Counted from the first letter of the stretch, positions 8,617 through 18,021 are shown. The stretch is 64,000 bases of DNA from Umboniibacter marinipuniceus (GCF_003688415.1 NZ_REFJ01000005.1:179890-243889), one strand, 5' to 3'. Notes: a model not told the origin generated them from the sequence alone. Program-made: numbers and translations.

Positions 8617-9459
8617 ATGACTATCGCCGATCCACGCCGCACTAAACATGAACTAGACAAACTACAGAAACGTATTCGTCGCCATGTGGGGCAAGCTATT
8701 GCTGACTTCAATATGATTGAAGAAGGCGACAAAATAATGGTCTGTCTGTCTGGGGGTAAAGACTCCTACGCCATGTTAGATGTATTGATGGGCTTGCAAA
8801 AAACCGCGCCCGTGAAGTTCGACCTGGTGGCCGTCAATCTGGATCAGAAGCAGCCAGGTTTTCCAGAGCATATACTGCCCGCTTACCTCGATACGCTAGG
8901 TGTTGAGTACCACATTCTTGAAAAAGACACCTATTCAATTGTTAAGTCTGTAGTGCCTGAAGGTAAAACCACTTGTGGATTGTGTTCGCGTCTGCGTCGA
9001 GGTTCGCTCTATGGCTTCGCAGAGGAAATTGGTGCGAACAAAATCGCACTTGGGCACCATCGTGACGATATTATTGAAACCTTATTCCTGAATATGTTTT
9101 ATGGCGGAACACTCAAGGCCATGCCGCCGAAGCTGTTATCCGATGACAAGCGAAATGTCGTAATTCGCCCCTTAGCCTACTGTCCAGAAGATGATCTAAT
9201 TGCCTTAGCTGAAGCCAAAGAATTTCCGATTATTCCATGTAACCTTTGCGGCTCTCAGGAAAACTTACAGCGGCAGAATATTAAGGCCATGTTAGCCGAC
9301 TGGAGTGCGAAGCATCCTGGACGAATTCAGAACATCTTCGGTGCGATCAGGAATGTTAAGCCTTCGCAACTGGCTGATGCCGATCTATTTGACTTCTCTA
9401 ATCTCGCGATTGATCGACAGTCTGGTCTAGAAATTATCAATGCGGTAAATGTTGGCTAG
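8617..9459 (+). CDS. ttcA: tRNA 2-thiocytidine(32) synthetase TtcA
   Basis: A 280-residue tRNA-modifying enzyme that thiolates cytidine 32 using ATP and a [4Fe-4S] cluster. The PP-loop [13 protein letters not shown] is near residue 50. The two CxxC motifs expected for the cluster are present: [10 protein letters not shown] near 120 and CNLCGS near 211. The ATG at 8617 is preferred over an upstream in-frame TTG at 8602 because GGGA precedes it and family proteins start close to this point. It stands alone with its own -10 element. A striking tandem repeat follows the stop codon. Confidence 0.95.
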   Translation: MTIADPRRTKHELDKLQKRIRRHVGQAIADFNMIEEGDKIMVCLSGGKDSYAMLDVLMGLQKTAPVKFDLVAVNLDQKQPGFPEHILPAYLDTLGVEYHILEKDTYSIVKSVVPEGKTTCGLCSRLRRGSLYGFAEEIGANKIALGHHRDDIIETLFLNMFYGGTLKAMPPKLLSDDKRNVVIRPLAYCPEDDLIALAEAKEFPIIPCNLCGSQENLQRQNIKAMLADWSAKHPGRIQNIFGAIRNVKPSQLADADLFDFSNLAIDRQSGLEIINAVNVG

Positions 9460-9460
9460 C

Positions 9461-9510
9461 TCAGCTCTCGTTAGCTCTCGTTAGCTCTCGTTAGCTCTCG
9501 TTAGCTCTCG
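9461..9510. repeat. Tandem repeat, five 10-bp units
   Basis: The unit TTAGCTCTCG occurs four times exactly at 9471-9510, with one variant copy (TCAGCTCTCG) at 9461-9470. It starts one base after the ttcA stop and runs straight into a second array of different period that shares the first six bases, TTAGCT. Confidence 0.9.
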
Positions 9511-9561
9511 TTAGCTATTGGGCGCCGTTAGCTATTGGGCGCCGTTAGCTATTGGGCGCGG
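9511..9561. repeat. Tandem repeat, three 17-bp units
   Basis: The unit TTAGCTATTGGGCGCCG is present at 9511-9527 and 9528-9544, with a one-base variant at 9545-9561. It adjoins the 10-bp array with no spacer. The shared TTAGCT head suggests one array grew out of the other by replication slippage. Confidence 0.9.
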
Positions 9562-9840
9562 TTGAGCGGGTCATGCCGTTCGGTGCTGTTAACGGCTTAG
9601 CGAGCAATAGAGCAGGCAGTTAGGGCCAACAGCTTGCGCTATTTATCACTTCGTAGATTCCACGGTTGCCAAAATCTATCATTTTGGCGATAAAAGACTA
9701 TTAACTTCGACACTTTCTTGATTCAGCCTGCGCAGCCAATAATAGTTAGAAAATTGCGGCGCGAGCTTTAACGGAACAAGAATCCTGCTAACCTAAATGA
9801 CACCGTGGGTTTCCCGCTTTGTTAATAAGATGCGAGTACT
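9562..9840. other. Intergenic region upstream of the M3 peptidase gene
   Basis: No ORF with a plausible ribosome-binding site is seen here. It should carry the promoter for the peptidase gene, but no convincing -35/-10 pair can be named. Together with the repeat arrays it forms a 381-bp gene-free gap after ttcA. Confidence 0.35.
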
Positions 9841-12003
9841 ATGATTAAACATACTTTAAAACCGTTAGCTATTGCTGTTGCAATGGGCTCAATGATTGCC
9901 TGTTCCCCATCTAATGATTCGGCTATGGATGAGCCAAGCGCCGCCGTGGCAGAGATGAATAACCCGCTGATTGCACAGTGGGAAGGTCCCTATGGCGGCG
10001 TGCCATCCTTTGATCAGATGTCGTTGGACTATTTGAAGCCAGCGCTAGAAGAAGGAATGCGCCTAAACCTTATCGAGGTAGAGCGAATCGCCAACCAGGA
10101 AGCTGCTCCAACGTTCGAAAATACCATTGTTGCACTTGAGGCTACAGGTAATGATCTTGGTCGCGTTTTCACGTATTACGGCATTTGGTCTTCAAACATG
10201 TCATCGCCAGAGTTTCGTGCAATTCAGCAGGAGATGGCGCCGAAGATGAGCGCCTTTTTCTCGCAGGTTAACCAAAATGAAGCGCTTTTTAATCGTGTTA
10301 AAGCGGTCTATGAAGGTGAAGAAATGAGCGCCCTGCGTCCTGATCAGCAACGCTTGGTAACCTTGACCTATAACGGTTTTGCACGTAACGGCGCCACCCT
10401 TGAAGGTGAGGCCAAACAGCGCTATGCGGCCATTCAACAGCGTTTAGCGGAGCTACATACAAAATTTGGAAACAACGTACTCGCTGACGAAGAAGGCTAT
10501 GTTGTGTACCTTGATGACAGTCAGCTTGGTGGTTTACCCGCCTCGTTTGTGAGTGCTTCAGCGGCGGCTGCCGAAGCGCGTGGTGAGGCAGGTAAGTATG
10601 CGATTACCAACACTCGCTCTTCAATGTCTCCATTCCTTACTTACTCGGATAATCGTGAATTACGAGAGCAGGTTTGGAGCAATTATTATAGCCGCGGCGA
10701 TAATGGCGGCGAATTTGATAATAATGCAATCATCGCTGAGATCCTGCAGCTACGTCACGAGCGCGTAAATCTTTTGGGCTACCCAAATTATGCGTCATGG
10801 CGCTTGGAAGACCGTATGGCCAAGAACCCTGAGAATGCCATGGCGTTGATGGAAGCCGTATGGCCCGCAGCAATTGGTAGAGTGGCCGAAGAAGTTGCAG
10901 ATATGCAGGCAATTGCCGATGCAGAAGGCGCAGATATCACTATCGCACCATGGGATTATCGTTACTACGCAGAGAAAGTGCGTAAGGCAAAGTATGACCT
11001 TGATTCGGACGAAGTGAAGCAATATCTCCAGTTGGATAAACTTACTCAAGCTATGTTCTACGTGGCGGGTGAGCTGTTTAACTTCGAGTTTACTCCAGTT
11101 GCCGAAGGTTCTGTTCCAGTTTTCCATCCAGACGTAAACGTTTGGGAGGTCACTGATAAGACCTCGGGAGAAAATATCGGTTTATGGTATCTCGATCCAT
11201 TCGCACGCCAAGGTAAGCGCTCAGGTGCTTGGGCAACCTCCTATCGTTCGCATACTACCTTCCAAGGGCCTACTAACGTCCTGAGTTCTAATAACTCAAA
11301 TTTCGTTAAAGCCTCACCAGGTGAGCCTGTGTTGGTTTCGTGGGACGACGCTACCACCTTCTTCCATGAGTTCGGGCACGCGCTTCACTCACTGTCTTCG
11401 AATGTTGAGTACCCATCATTAAACGGTGGTGTTCGCGACTATACAGAGTTCCAAAGCCAGCTACTTGAACGTTGGTTGAGCACACCAGAGGTGATCAATA
11501 ATTACTTAGTTCACGCTGAAACCGGTGAGCCCATGCCGGCGGAATTGTTTGAGAAAATTCAAGCGGCCTCTACCTTTAACCAGGGTTTCTCCACCACCGA
11601 ATATTTGGCAAGTGCGCTGGTTGATTTGAAGTTCCACACCGTGGATCCAACTGGCATTGACCCAGACGCATTTGAACGTGAAACCCTAGCGGCGCTTAAT
11701 ATGCCGAGCGAATTGGTGATGCGCCACCGTACACCGCACTTCGGCCATATCTTTTCGGGCGAAGGCTATTCAGCGGGCTATTACGGTTATATGTGGGCGG
11801 ATGTGCTTACTTCAGATGCCTCAGAAGCTTTCGCTGAAGCGCCGGGTGGCTTTTATGATGAGGATGTCGCAAAGCGCCTAGTGGACTACTTGTTTGCTCC
11901 GCGCAACTCAATGGACCCTGCGGAAGCCTATCGCTTATTCCGCGGTCGCGATGCTGGTATTGAACCGTTGATGCGTGATCGAGGTTTTCCGATTCCTGAA
12001 TAA
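9841..12003 (+). CDS. M3-family peptidyl-dipeptidase, predicted lipoprotein
   Basis: A 720-residue zinc metallopeptidase of the Dcp/oligopeptidase A family. The zinc motif is FFHEFGHALHS near residue 508, with the family's downstream Glu region DYTEFQSQLLERW and the C-terminal FGHIFSGEGYSAGYYGY substrate-binding segment. Dcp removes dipeptides from the C-terminus of oligopeptides. The protein begins with a lipoprotein signal and lipobox (GSMIAC, Cys at about 21), so it is probably anchored in the envelope rather than cytoplasmic like E. coli Dcp. It is monocistronic, ending in a strong terminator. Family is certain; dipeptidyl specificity is inferred. Confidence 0.92.
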   Translation: MIKHTLKPLAIAVAMGSMIACSPSNDSAMDEPSAAVAEMNNPLIAQWEGPYGGVPSFDQMSLDYLKPALEEGMRLNLIEVERIANQEAAPTFENTIVALEATGNDLGRVFTYYGIWSSNMSSPEFRAIQQEMAPKMSAFFSQVNQNEALFNRVKAVYEGEEMSALRPDQQRLVTLTYNGFARNGATLEGEAKQRYAAIQQRLAELHTKFGNNVLADEEGYVVYLDDSQLGGLPASFVSASAAAAEARGEAGKYAITNTRSSMSPFLTYSDNRELREQVWSNYYSRGDNGGEFDNNAIIAEILQLRHERVNLLGYPNYASWRLEDRMAKNPENAMALMEAVWPAAIGRVAEEVADMQAIADAEGADITIAPWDYRYYAEKVRKAKYDLDSDEVKQYLQLDKLTQAMFYVAGELFNFEFTPVAEGSVPVFHPDVNVWEVTDKTSGENIGLWYLDPFARQGKRSGAWATSYRSHTTFQGPTNVLSSNNSNFVKASPGEPVLVSWDDATTFFHEFGHALHSLSSNVEYPSLNGGVRDYTEFQSQLLERWLSTPEVINNYLVHAETGEPMPAELFEKIQAASTFNQGFSTTEYLASALVDLKFHTVDPTGIDPDAFERETLAALNMPSELVMRHRTPHFGHIFSGEGYSAGYYGYMWADVLTSDASEAFAEAPGGFYDEDVAKRLVDYLFAPRNSMDPAEAYRLFRGRDAGIEPLMRDRGFPIPE

Positions 12004-12027
12004 CGATTACTAGCATTGTTCACAGCG

Positions 12028-12065
12028 AAACGAGTTTGGTAGTTACTGCCAAGCTCGTTTTTTTT
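12028..12065 (+). terminator. Rho-independent terminator of the M3 peptidase gene
   Basis: AAACGAGTTTGG pairs with CCAAGCTCGTTT (12 bp with one G-U) around a 9-nt loop, followed by a T run to 12065. It lies 25 bp after the stop codon. Confidence 0.9.
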
Positions 12066-12193
12066 ACCTCGGAAAAGTTAAGCAGTTGGCATATCGGCGT
12101 GGGAGCGAAGCATAAGCGCCTTAGCTTTGGCAGTGCCGAATGCATCGGCAACGGATCTGTCGGGTGAGGCGATTAATGATTTCAATCGATCGG

Positions 12194-12233
12194 TCTGTCT
12201 GTCTGTATGTATGTATGTATGTATCTATGTCTG
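12194..12233. repeat. Tetranucleotide repeat (TCTG/TATG)
   Basis: Ten consecutive 4-bp units: three TCTG, four TATG, then TATC, TATG and TCTG. It sits in the 384-bp gap between the M3 peptidase terminator and the ald terminator. The only frame across it begins at a TTG without a ribosome-binding site and gives low-complexity Ser/Val/Cys/Tyr sequence, so I do not call a gene. Confidence 0.9.
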
Positions 12234-12332
12234 TATTACTAGTGAAGGCTATCAATACCCAGAAATTACCGAGGCCAAATCAACCAAGATAAAGTTTCAT
12301 TACCGGCTTGATGAGGTGGAATGAGGTTGCAT

Positions 12333-12364
12333 AAAAAAGCCGAGCTAAGTTGCTCGGCTTTTTT
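12333..12364 (-). terminator. Rho-independent terminator of ald
   Basis: A perfect 13-bp inverted repeat, AAAAAAGCCGAGC and its complement, with a 6-nt loop. It ends in six T on either strand, so it can work in both directions. It lies 23 bp beyond the ald stop on the minus strand. Confidence 0.92.
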
Positions 12365-12387
12365 GTATCACTTATTTGAACAGTGAC

Positions 12388-13503
12388 TTATGCAAGCGCT
12401 ACGCTTGGTGCAACGTAGTCATAACCTAGCGCAACGGAAACGGCTTCACAGGTTACCTTACCAGCGTGAATGTTAAGACCATTCGCGAGGTGCTTGTCAT
12501 CGGCGATAGCTTTAGCTGCGCCTTTGTTCGCCAACGCTACAGCGAATGGAAGCGTTGCATTGGTCAGTGCCATGGTAGATGTACGAGCAACACCACCTGG
12601 CATATTCGCTACACAGTAGTGAACAACGTCTTCAACAACGTAAGTAGGCTCTTGGTGAGTTGTAGCACGTGAAGTTTCGAAACAACCGCCTTGGTCAATG
12701 GCAACATCAACCACTACCGCGCCTTTCTTCATGGCCTTCAAGTGCTCTTTAGTGATTAGCTTCGGCGCTGCTGCGCCTGGAATCAATACGGCACCAATGA
12801 CTAAGTCTGCTTCTGAAGAGTATGCTTCGATTGCGTCAGCCGTTGAGTAGATAGTACGAAGGCGTCCATCAAACTCACTGTCTAGCTGCTTTAGACGAGT
12901 TAGTGAGCGATCAAGAATTGTTACATCAGCACCCATGCCTACTGCCATGCGAGCAGCCTGTGTACCTACTACGCCACCACCAATAATTAATACTTTGGCC
13001 GGTGCAACACCAGGAACACCGCCAAGTAGCACACCGCAACCGCCTTGCGCTTTTTCAAGGTGATGTGCACCAGCTTGGATAGACATGCGACCAGCCACTT
13101 CAGACATTGGCGCAAGCAGTGGCAGAGTGCCAGCATTATCGGTCACGGTCTCGTAAGCGATAGCCGTACAACCAGACTTGATTAGCAGTTCTGTTTGCTT
13201 TGGATCTGGAGCAAGGTGAAGGTAGGTGAAGAGCAACTGACCTGGGCGAAGCATTTCGCACTCAACCGGCTGAGGCTCTTTCACTTTGATGATCATATCG
13301 GCACGAGCAAAAATTTCGCTAGCGCTTTCTACGATTTCTGCGCCGGCAGCAACATACTGGTCGTTACCGAAACCGATGGCATCGCCGCCATTAAATTCAA
13401 CCATAACTTCATGGCCGTTAGCGATAAGTTCTTTAACACCGGCAGGTGTTAAACCAATACGGTATTCGTGGTTTTTTATTTCTTTAGGTACACCGATTAA
13501 CAT
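12388..13503 (-). CDS. ald: Alanine dehydrogenase
   Basis: A 371-residue NAD-dependent enzyme interconverting L-alanine and pyruvate plus ammonia. The N-terminus [20 protein letters not shown] is diagnostic, with the pyruvate-binding Arg at 15. The Rossmann motif is [17 protein letters not shown] near residue 170. [10 protein letters not shown]-type sequence near 75 and [19 protein letters not shown] near 133 match the family. Length is standard. AGAGGA precedes the ATG. It is divergent from an Lrp/AsnC regulator, the arrangement seen for AldR- or Lrp-controlled ald genes, so alanine-responsive control by that neighbour is likely. Confidence 0.96.
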   Translation of the reverse strand: MLIGVPKEIKNHEYRIGLTPAGVKELIANGHEVMVEFNGGDAIGFGNDQYVAAGAEIVESASEIFARADMIIKVKEPQPVECEMLRPGQLLFTYLHLAPDPKQTELLIKSGCTAIAYETVTDNAGTLPLLAPMSEVAGRMSIQAGAHHLEKAQGGCGVLLGGVPGVAPAKVLIIGGGVVGTQAARMAVGMGADVTILDRSLTRLKQLDSEFDGRLRTIYSTADAIEAYSSEADLVIGAVLIPGAAAPKLITKEHLKAMKKGAVVVDVAIDQGGCFETSRATTHQEPTYVVEDVVHYCVANMPGGVARTSTMALTNATLPFAVALANKGAAKAIADDKHLANGLNIHAGKVTCEAVSVALGYDYVAPSVALA

Positions 13504-13564
13504 GGCGAAAATCCTCTTATAAAAGCTAAATCGTGTTTAGGAATAGTTATTAGGAACTGGATTC

Positions 13565-13570
13565 ATTATA
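13565..13570 (-). promoter_or_regulatory. Candidate -10 element for ald
   Basis: The minus strand reads TATAAT here, 62 bp upstream of the ald ATG. No -35 is seen at the right distance because that position is an A/T run. Activator-dependent promoters often lack a -35, which would fit control by the divergent Lrp-type protein. Confidence 0.4.
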
Positions 13571-13674
13571 GAGGGCAATATTTGATTTTTTTTCTGATTA
13601 ACGGTTAATTTAAGGTGATTGTATTGGTAAATTAAATGTAAAATAGTGAAATCCACTGATTTTTGAGATTTTGT

Positions 13675-14157
13675 ATGAAAAGTGACATGAAGAATCTTAG
13701 TAAAATTGATAAAAATATTTTACGGCTGTTGCAGAAAAATGGACGAATTAGCTATGCCGAGCTATCGAGACAGGTTGGATTGTCCACTACGCCCTGTATG
13801 GAGCGCGTGAAGCGGCTTGAGAAGCAGGGGGTGATAAAAGGTTACACTGCGGTTATTGATCCCTCTTATCTGTCCGCTGGTTTAGTGGTTTTTGTGCAAA
13901 TCCGTTTGGCGCGAAAGGCGCAGGGTATTTTCTCTGAATTTCGCGAGGCGGCCATTAAGTTAGACGAAGTGCAGGAATGCTATCTAGTTTCAGGTAACTT
14001 TGATTATCTGATCAAAGCCCGTGTTGCCGATATGCCTGCGTACCGGCATTTTCTTGGTGAAACGCTCCTGACCTTACCGGATGTGCAGGAGTCAACCTCT
14101 TATGTTGTAATGGAAGAAGTTAAAGAAACACTATCGGTTCCTATTCCCTATGCCTGA
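13675..14157 (+). CDS. Lrp/AsnC-family transcriptional regulator
   Basis: The protein has about 160 residues. The N-terminal AsnC-type HTH includes LSKIDKNILRLLQKNGRISY and LSTTPCMERVKRLEKQGVI, very close to Lrp. A RAM domain follows (FVQIRLARK, VQECYLVSGNFDYLIKARV) that binds amino acids and forms octamers. The ATG at 13675 is taken; a second ATG at 13687 and an upstream TTG at 13663 are alternatives, none with a strong ribosome-binding site. Position and family argue that it regulates ald in response to alanine or leucine. The downstream acetyltransferase gene overlaps its end by 8 nt. Confidence 0.9.
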   Translation: MKSDMKNLSKIDKNILRLLQKNGRISYAELSRQVGLSTTPCMERVKRLEKQGVIKGYTAVIDPSYLSAGLVVFVQIRLARKAQGIFSEFREAAIKLDEVQECYLVSGNFDYLIKARVADMPAYRHFLGETLLTLPDVQESTSYVVMEEVKETLSVPIPYA

Positions 14158-14653
14158 AAATATCACCATTCGCTTACTAACTACCGAAGATATCCCCGCA
14201 GTTCAAACCATTGCTGAGGTAGCTTGGCGAGCGCACTATCCCGGTATTATCTCCTTGGAGCAGATTGATTACATGCTCAACTGGATGTATAGCACTGAAC
14301 AACTAGGTAGTGATATCCAGCGAGGCGTTAAATTCATAGGGTTATTTAGCCAGGGCGAGCTGAGTGGTTTCGCAGCGTGGGAGTTGCTAGATGCGTCCAT
14401 CGCTTACCTTCATAAGCTCTATTTGCGGCCAGAGGCTATGGGGGCGGGGCTAGGTTCCCAGCTGATCAGTTCGGTGTCCCTGCAGGCAAAAGCGGCGGGT
14501 GCGTCGATGTTAAAATTGGCGGTGAACAAAGAGAATGTGAAAGCCATAAAGGCCTATGAGCGAAATGGTTTTGTTCGGCTAGAATCCGTGTGTAACGATA
14601 TTGGCAATGGGTTCGTGATGGATGATTACGTCTATTCTATAGCGTTGAGTTAA
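14150..14653 (+). CDS. GNAT-family N-acetyltransferase
   Basis: A 167-residue acetyltransferase. ISLEQIDYMLNWMYS and the acetyl-CoA-binding segment LYLRPEAMGAGLGSQLIS at about 90-105 mark motif A of the GNAT fold. KLAVNKENVKAIKAYERNGFV is motif B with its typical NxxAxxxYxxxGF pattern. It overlaps the Lrp-type gene by 8 nt, so the two are translated together. The substrate (amine, amino acid or protein N-terminus) cannot be told from sequence. Confidence 0.88.
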   Translation: MPENITIRLLTTEDIPAVQTIAEVAWRAHYPGIISLEQIDYMLNWMYSTEQLGSDIQRGVKFIGLFSQGELSGFAAWELLDASIAYLHKLYLRPEAMGAGLGSQLISSVSLQAKAAGASMLKLAVNKENVKAIKAYERNGFVRLESVCNDIGNGFVMDDYVYSIALS

Positions 14654-14789
14654 ACAGTATTCATAGAAGTTATCTGAGTAATACCCGATTGTCACTAGCT
14701 GTTTGCGTGTGTCTGGTTATGATGAATCCATAGACTTGCCACTATGAGTTTGATTCATCTAGGGTGGCGCAACAAATGAGGTAGCTTTT

Positions 14790-16961
14790 ATGACACAGTA
14801 TCAATCTATCGGGACGCTTCAAGTAGCAGATGTTCTTGCTGATTTTATCAACCGAGATGTACTGCCTGGTTTGGCCATTGAATCCGCCGCGTTTTGGGCG
14901 GGTTTCGAGCATATTATTGAAGAGTTTGCCCCGCAGAATCGCGAGTTGCTAATCAAACGCGACGACCTGCAAGCGCGAATTAGCGAGTACCATCGCCATC
15001 ATCCAAAGCTTGAATTCCAGCCCTATAAAACCTTTCTTCAGGAAATTGGTTACTTAGAGCCAGTGGTTGACGATTTTACTATTACCACTGATCACGTTGA
15101 CGCGGAGCTTGCTGAACAGGCGGGTCCCCAGCTAGTTGTTCCCATCATGAATGCCCGATACGCCATCAATGCTGCCAATGCGCGTTGGGGAAGCCTTTAC
15201 GATGCACTTTATGGCACTGATGCCTTGATCTCTGAGCCCGCCGGAAAAGGCTACGATACGGTTCGCGGTGCCAAAGTTATTGCCTGGGCCAAGTCGTGGT
15301 TAGACGAGAATTTTCAGCTACAAAGCGGCTCGCATCAAGATGCAGTGAGCTACCGAGTTGAATCGGGCGAGCTAGTTATTGAACTCCTCAGTGGTGATTT
15401 GGTAAGACTGCGTGACAGTAGTGCTTGGAAGGGCTTCAGTGGAGAGCCTCAGAAACCGGAACGTATTTTACTTGAGCACAACCGTTTAAGCGTTGAGCTA
15501 CAGTTTAATGCCGACACCAATGTGGGCAAAGCGGATTCCGCTAATATGAGCGATATCCTCTTAGAGTCAGCCTTATCAACCATCATGGACTGCGAGGATT
15601 CTGTCGCAGCAGTCGACGCGGAAGACAAAGTCCTCTGCTATAAGAACTGGTTGGGCCTAATGCAGGGGAACTTGGTTGAGCAGGTTGAAAAGAATGGCCA
15701 GACTATTGAACGCAAGCTCAATGAAGACCGACGCTATATTGGTAGGGACGGGGAGACCATTGTACTCAAAGGGCGTAGCTTGCTATTTGTCCGCAATGTT
15801 GGCCACCTAATGACTAACGATGCAATTCTCGACGCCAGCGGCCGAGAAGTGCCCGAAGGTATTATCGACGGGGTAGTGACGAGTCTGATTTCGCTTTACG
15901 ATTTAAACCGTGGTGAAGAGGGTAATAGTCGTTGTGGAAGTATCTATATTGTGAAGCCTAAGATGCATGGGTCAGCGGAAGTCGCTTTCGCCGATGAGCT
16001 CTTCGCTGCAATTGAGAATCTCTACCAATTGCCGTCAGGTACGATCAAAATGGGCATCATGGATGAGGAGCGACGAACCTCTATTAACTTGAAGAATTGT
16101 ATCGCTGCAGCGTCGAGTAGGGTTGCCTTCATCAATACCGGTTTCCTAGACCGCACGGGTGATGAAATTCATACCTCAATGCTAGCGGGGGCGTTTCTTC
16201 CTAAGGCCGAAATTAAGCAGGCAGTTTGGTTGGGAGCCTACGAAAACTCCAATGTTGATATCGGTCTCAAGTGTGGCCTTCAAGGACGAGCTCAGATTGG
16301 TAAAGGAATGTGGCCCATTCCCGACCAAATGGCCGAAATGTTGAAACAAAAGATTGGTCACCCAAAAGCTGGGGCCAATACCGCTTGGGTCCCATCGCCT
16401 ACCGCTGCTACCTTGCATGCTTTGCATTACCATCAGCTAAGTGTTGCAGCGGTTCAGGATGAGCTGAAATCACGAGCGCCAGCAGCCGTTGATGACATTC
16501 TGCAAATCCCGCTTCAGACCGATATCTCGGAGCTTGATGAAAAGACCCGTTTACATGAGTTGGATAACAATGTTCAGGGTATCTTGGGCTACGTTGTTCG
16601 CTGGGTGGATTTGGGAGTCGGCTGCTCGAAAGTACCGGATATCAATGACGTGGGCTTGATGGAAGATAGAGCAACACTTCGTATCTCAAGTCAACACATC
16701 TGTAATTGGCTCACGCAAAGCCTGATCACTGCTGAGCAAGTTGATGCATCAATGATCAAAATGGCGGCGATTGTAGACCAGCAAAATGCGGGTGATCCAG
16801 CTTACCGACCGATGGCGACTAATCCATCGGAGAATTTGGCTTTCGCGGCAGCACGTGATTTAATTTTTCTCGGAGCTGAGCAGCCAAGTGGTTATACCGA
16901 ACCGCTGCTTCATGCGTATCGCCGGAAAGTTAAATCACTCGAGGGATCATGCAATCACTAA
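14790..16961 (+). CDS. glcB: Malate synthase G
   Basis: A 723-residue monomeric malate synthase that condenses glyoxylate with acetyl-CoA to malate. Full length for isoform G. Landmarks are YAINAANARWGSLYDALYGTD near residue 130, the active-site MDCEDSVAAVDAEDK near 265, RSLLFVRNVGHLM near 328, MHGSAEVAFADELF near 390, and GQPxxx-type TAWVPSPTAATLHALHYHQ near 528. GAGG precedes the ATG. Its last 13 nt overlap lrgA, placing malate synthase in one transcript with an LrgAB membrane pair. Isoform G is usually tied to glycolate or glyoxylate use rather than the acetate shunt, and no isocitrate lyase is adjacent. Confidence 0.97.
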   Translation: MTQYQSIGTLQVADVLADFINRDVLPGLAIESAAFWAGFEHIIEEFAPQNRELLIKRDDLQARISEYHRHHPKLEFQPYKTFLQEIGYLEPVVDDFTITTDHVDAELAEQAGPQLVVPIMNARYAINAANARWGSLYDALYGTDALISEPAGKGYDTVRGAKVIAWAKSWLDENFQLQSGSHQDAVSYRVESGELVIELLSGDLVRLRDSSAWKGFSGEPQKPERILLEHNRLSVELQFNADTNVGKADSANMSDILLESALSTIMDCEDSVAAVDAEDKVLCYKNWLGLMQGNLVEQVEKNGQTIERKLNEDRRYIGRDGETIVLKGRSLLFVRNVGHLMTNDAILDASGREVPEGIIDGVVTSLISLYDLNRGEEGNSRCGSIYIVKPKMHGSAEVAFADELFAAIENLYQLPSGTIKMGIMDEERRTSINLKNCIAAASSRVAFINTGFLDRTGDEIHTSMLAGAFLPKAEIKQAVWLGAYENSNVDIGLKCGLQGRAQIGKGMWPIPDQMAEMLKQKIGHPKAGANTAWVPSPTAATLHALHYHQLSVAAVQDELKSRAPAAVDDILQIPLQTDISELDEKTRLHELDNNVQGILGYVVRWVDLGVGCSKVPDINDVGLMEDRATLRISSQHICNWLTQSLITAEQVDASMIKMAAIVDQQNAGDPAYRPMATNPSENLAFAAARDLIFLGAEQPSGYTEPLLHAYRRKVKSLEGSCNH

Positions 16962-17320
16962 AGTGGCTTGCTAAAGCTCTAGCTATGGTAGTTTGCCTCA
17001 GCGTCTTTTTGGCTGTAGGCAAACTGCTTCAGACATCGCTGGCGCTGCCATTTCCGGGTGCCATTATTGGTATGCTGTTATTGGTGATAGCTCTCACTAC
17101 GCTTGGGCATATCCCGCCGTGGTTGGGCGAGCCCGTAGATAGACTCCTTCCTCACCTCAGTCTATTTTTCATTCCAGCTATCGTAGGCGTCACCCAGATA
17201 AATGTGTTGGATGCATTTGCTTGGTTGCTGTTAGTTGCCTACCTTTTTGTTAGCTGGCTGTTAAGTTTAATCGTTGTTGCATTGATACTACAGCGCGCAA
17301 CGAGGCACGCTAGGCGATGA
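16949..17320 (+). CDS. CidA/LrgA-family membrane protein
   Basis: A 123-residue protein with four predicted helices. LPFPGAIIGMLLLVIALTTLG near residues 31-50 and LFFIPAIVGVTQ near 71-82 are the signature segments of LrgA/CidA. It starts inside the last codons of glcB (13-nt overlap) and overlaps lrgB through ATGA. LrgAB/CidAB proteins were first described as holin-like, but related pairs carry small organic acids: B. subtilis PftAB takes up pyruvate and the plant fusion PLGG1 moves glycolate and glycerate. The glcB link favours a transport role here. Confidence 0.88.
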   Translation: MQSLKWLAKALAMVVCLSVFLAVGKLLQTSLALPFPGAIIGMLLLVIALTTLGHIPPWLGEPVDRLLPHLSLFFIPAIVGVTQINVLDAFAWLLLVAYLFVSWLLSLIVVALILQRATRHARR

Positions 17321-18021
17321 TGAGTTGGCTGCTAGCGGGGAGTACCATCCTAGCGCTTGTGGTGTGCTATCGCTTCACGCTTTGGGCCTATCGCCGTAGT
17401 GGCGCCATGCCGTTGCTTCACCCCGTGTTCTCGCTGAGCGCTATCGTCTTTGCAATACTAATTTTAACGCCATTGAGCTATGTTCAATTTATGGAGGGTG
17501 GGCAATATCTATTGCGCTGCTTAGAGCTTGCCATTGTGGCGCTGGCTTTACCCATCTATCGGAGCATTCGTCAACTGGCTTCGGGTTTCGCAAGATTAGC
17601 GGCAGGCTTGGCTCTGTGTTCAATATTGCTGGGTATGCTTGCCATAGGGCCCTTGCCCTGGATGGGAATAGACGAGGCAGTTTGGCTGAGTTTAGCCCCC
17701 AAGTCGGTCACAACCCCGGTGGCGTATACGTTGGCCGAAATGATGGGGGCGCTAGCGCCAATATCCGCCTTATCGGTATCAATCACTGGCGCGATGGGGG
17801 CATTTCTTGGTCCTTATGTGCTGGCGAAGCTGGCGGTGGAAGACCCGGTGGTGCGAGGGCTTTCGCAGGGGCTAACGGCCCATGCTTTTGCAACGGCTAA
17901 ATTATTGGAAAATAACCCCGTTGAGGCCGGATTTAGTGCTCTGGGTATGGGGCTAAACGCTATTATGACTGCTCTGTGGCTACCACTAGCCTTCGCGGCT
18001 TTCCGCGCTTTCTCGCTCTAA
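17317..18021 (+). CDS. LrgB-family membrane protein
   Basis: A 234-residue polytopic protein. The hallmark LAPKSVTTPVAYTLAEMMGA near residue 125 and GLTAHAFATAKLLENNPVEAG near 188 identify LrgB/CidB. It is the second half of the putative carboxylate transporter. Its start overlaps the lrgA stop by 4 nt and its 3' end overlaps the convergent DUF2721 gene by 36 bp. Substrate not shown by sequence. Confidence 0.9.
   Translation: MMSWLLAGSTILALVVCYRFTLWAYRRSGAMPLLHPVFSLSAIVFAILILTPLSYVQFMEGGQYLLRCLELAIVALALPIYRSIRQLASGFARLAAGLALCSILLGMLAIGPLPWMGIDEAVWLSLAPKSVTTPVAYTLAEMMGALAPISALSVSITGAMGAFLGPYVLAKLAVEDPVVRGLSQGLTAHAFATAKLLENNPVEAGFSALGMGLNAIMTALWLPLAFAAFRAFSL

Noticed and set aside
9461-9561. 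Possible attachment site or CRISPR remnant
   Set aside because: Contiguous short units without spacers, and no integrase, phage or tRNA gene nearby.
12127-12324. 65-codon frame across the tetranucleotide repeat
   Set aside because: TTG start with no ribosome-binding site, and a low-complexity Ser/Val/Cys/Tyr run made by the repeat itself.
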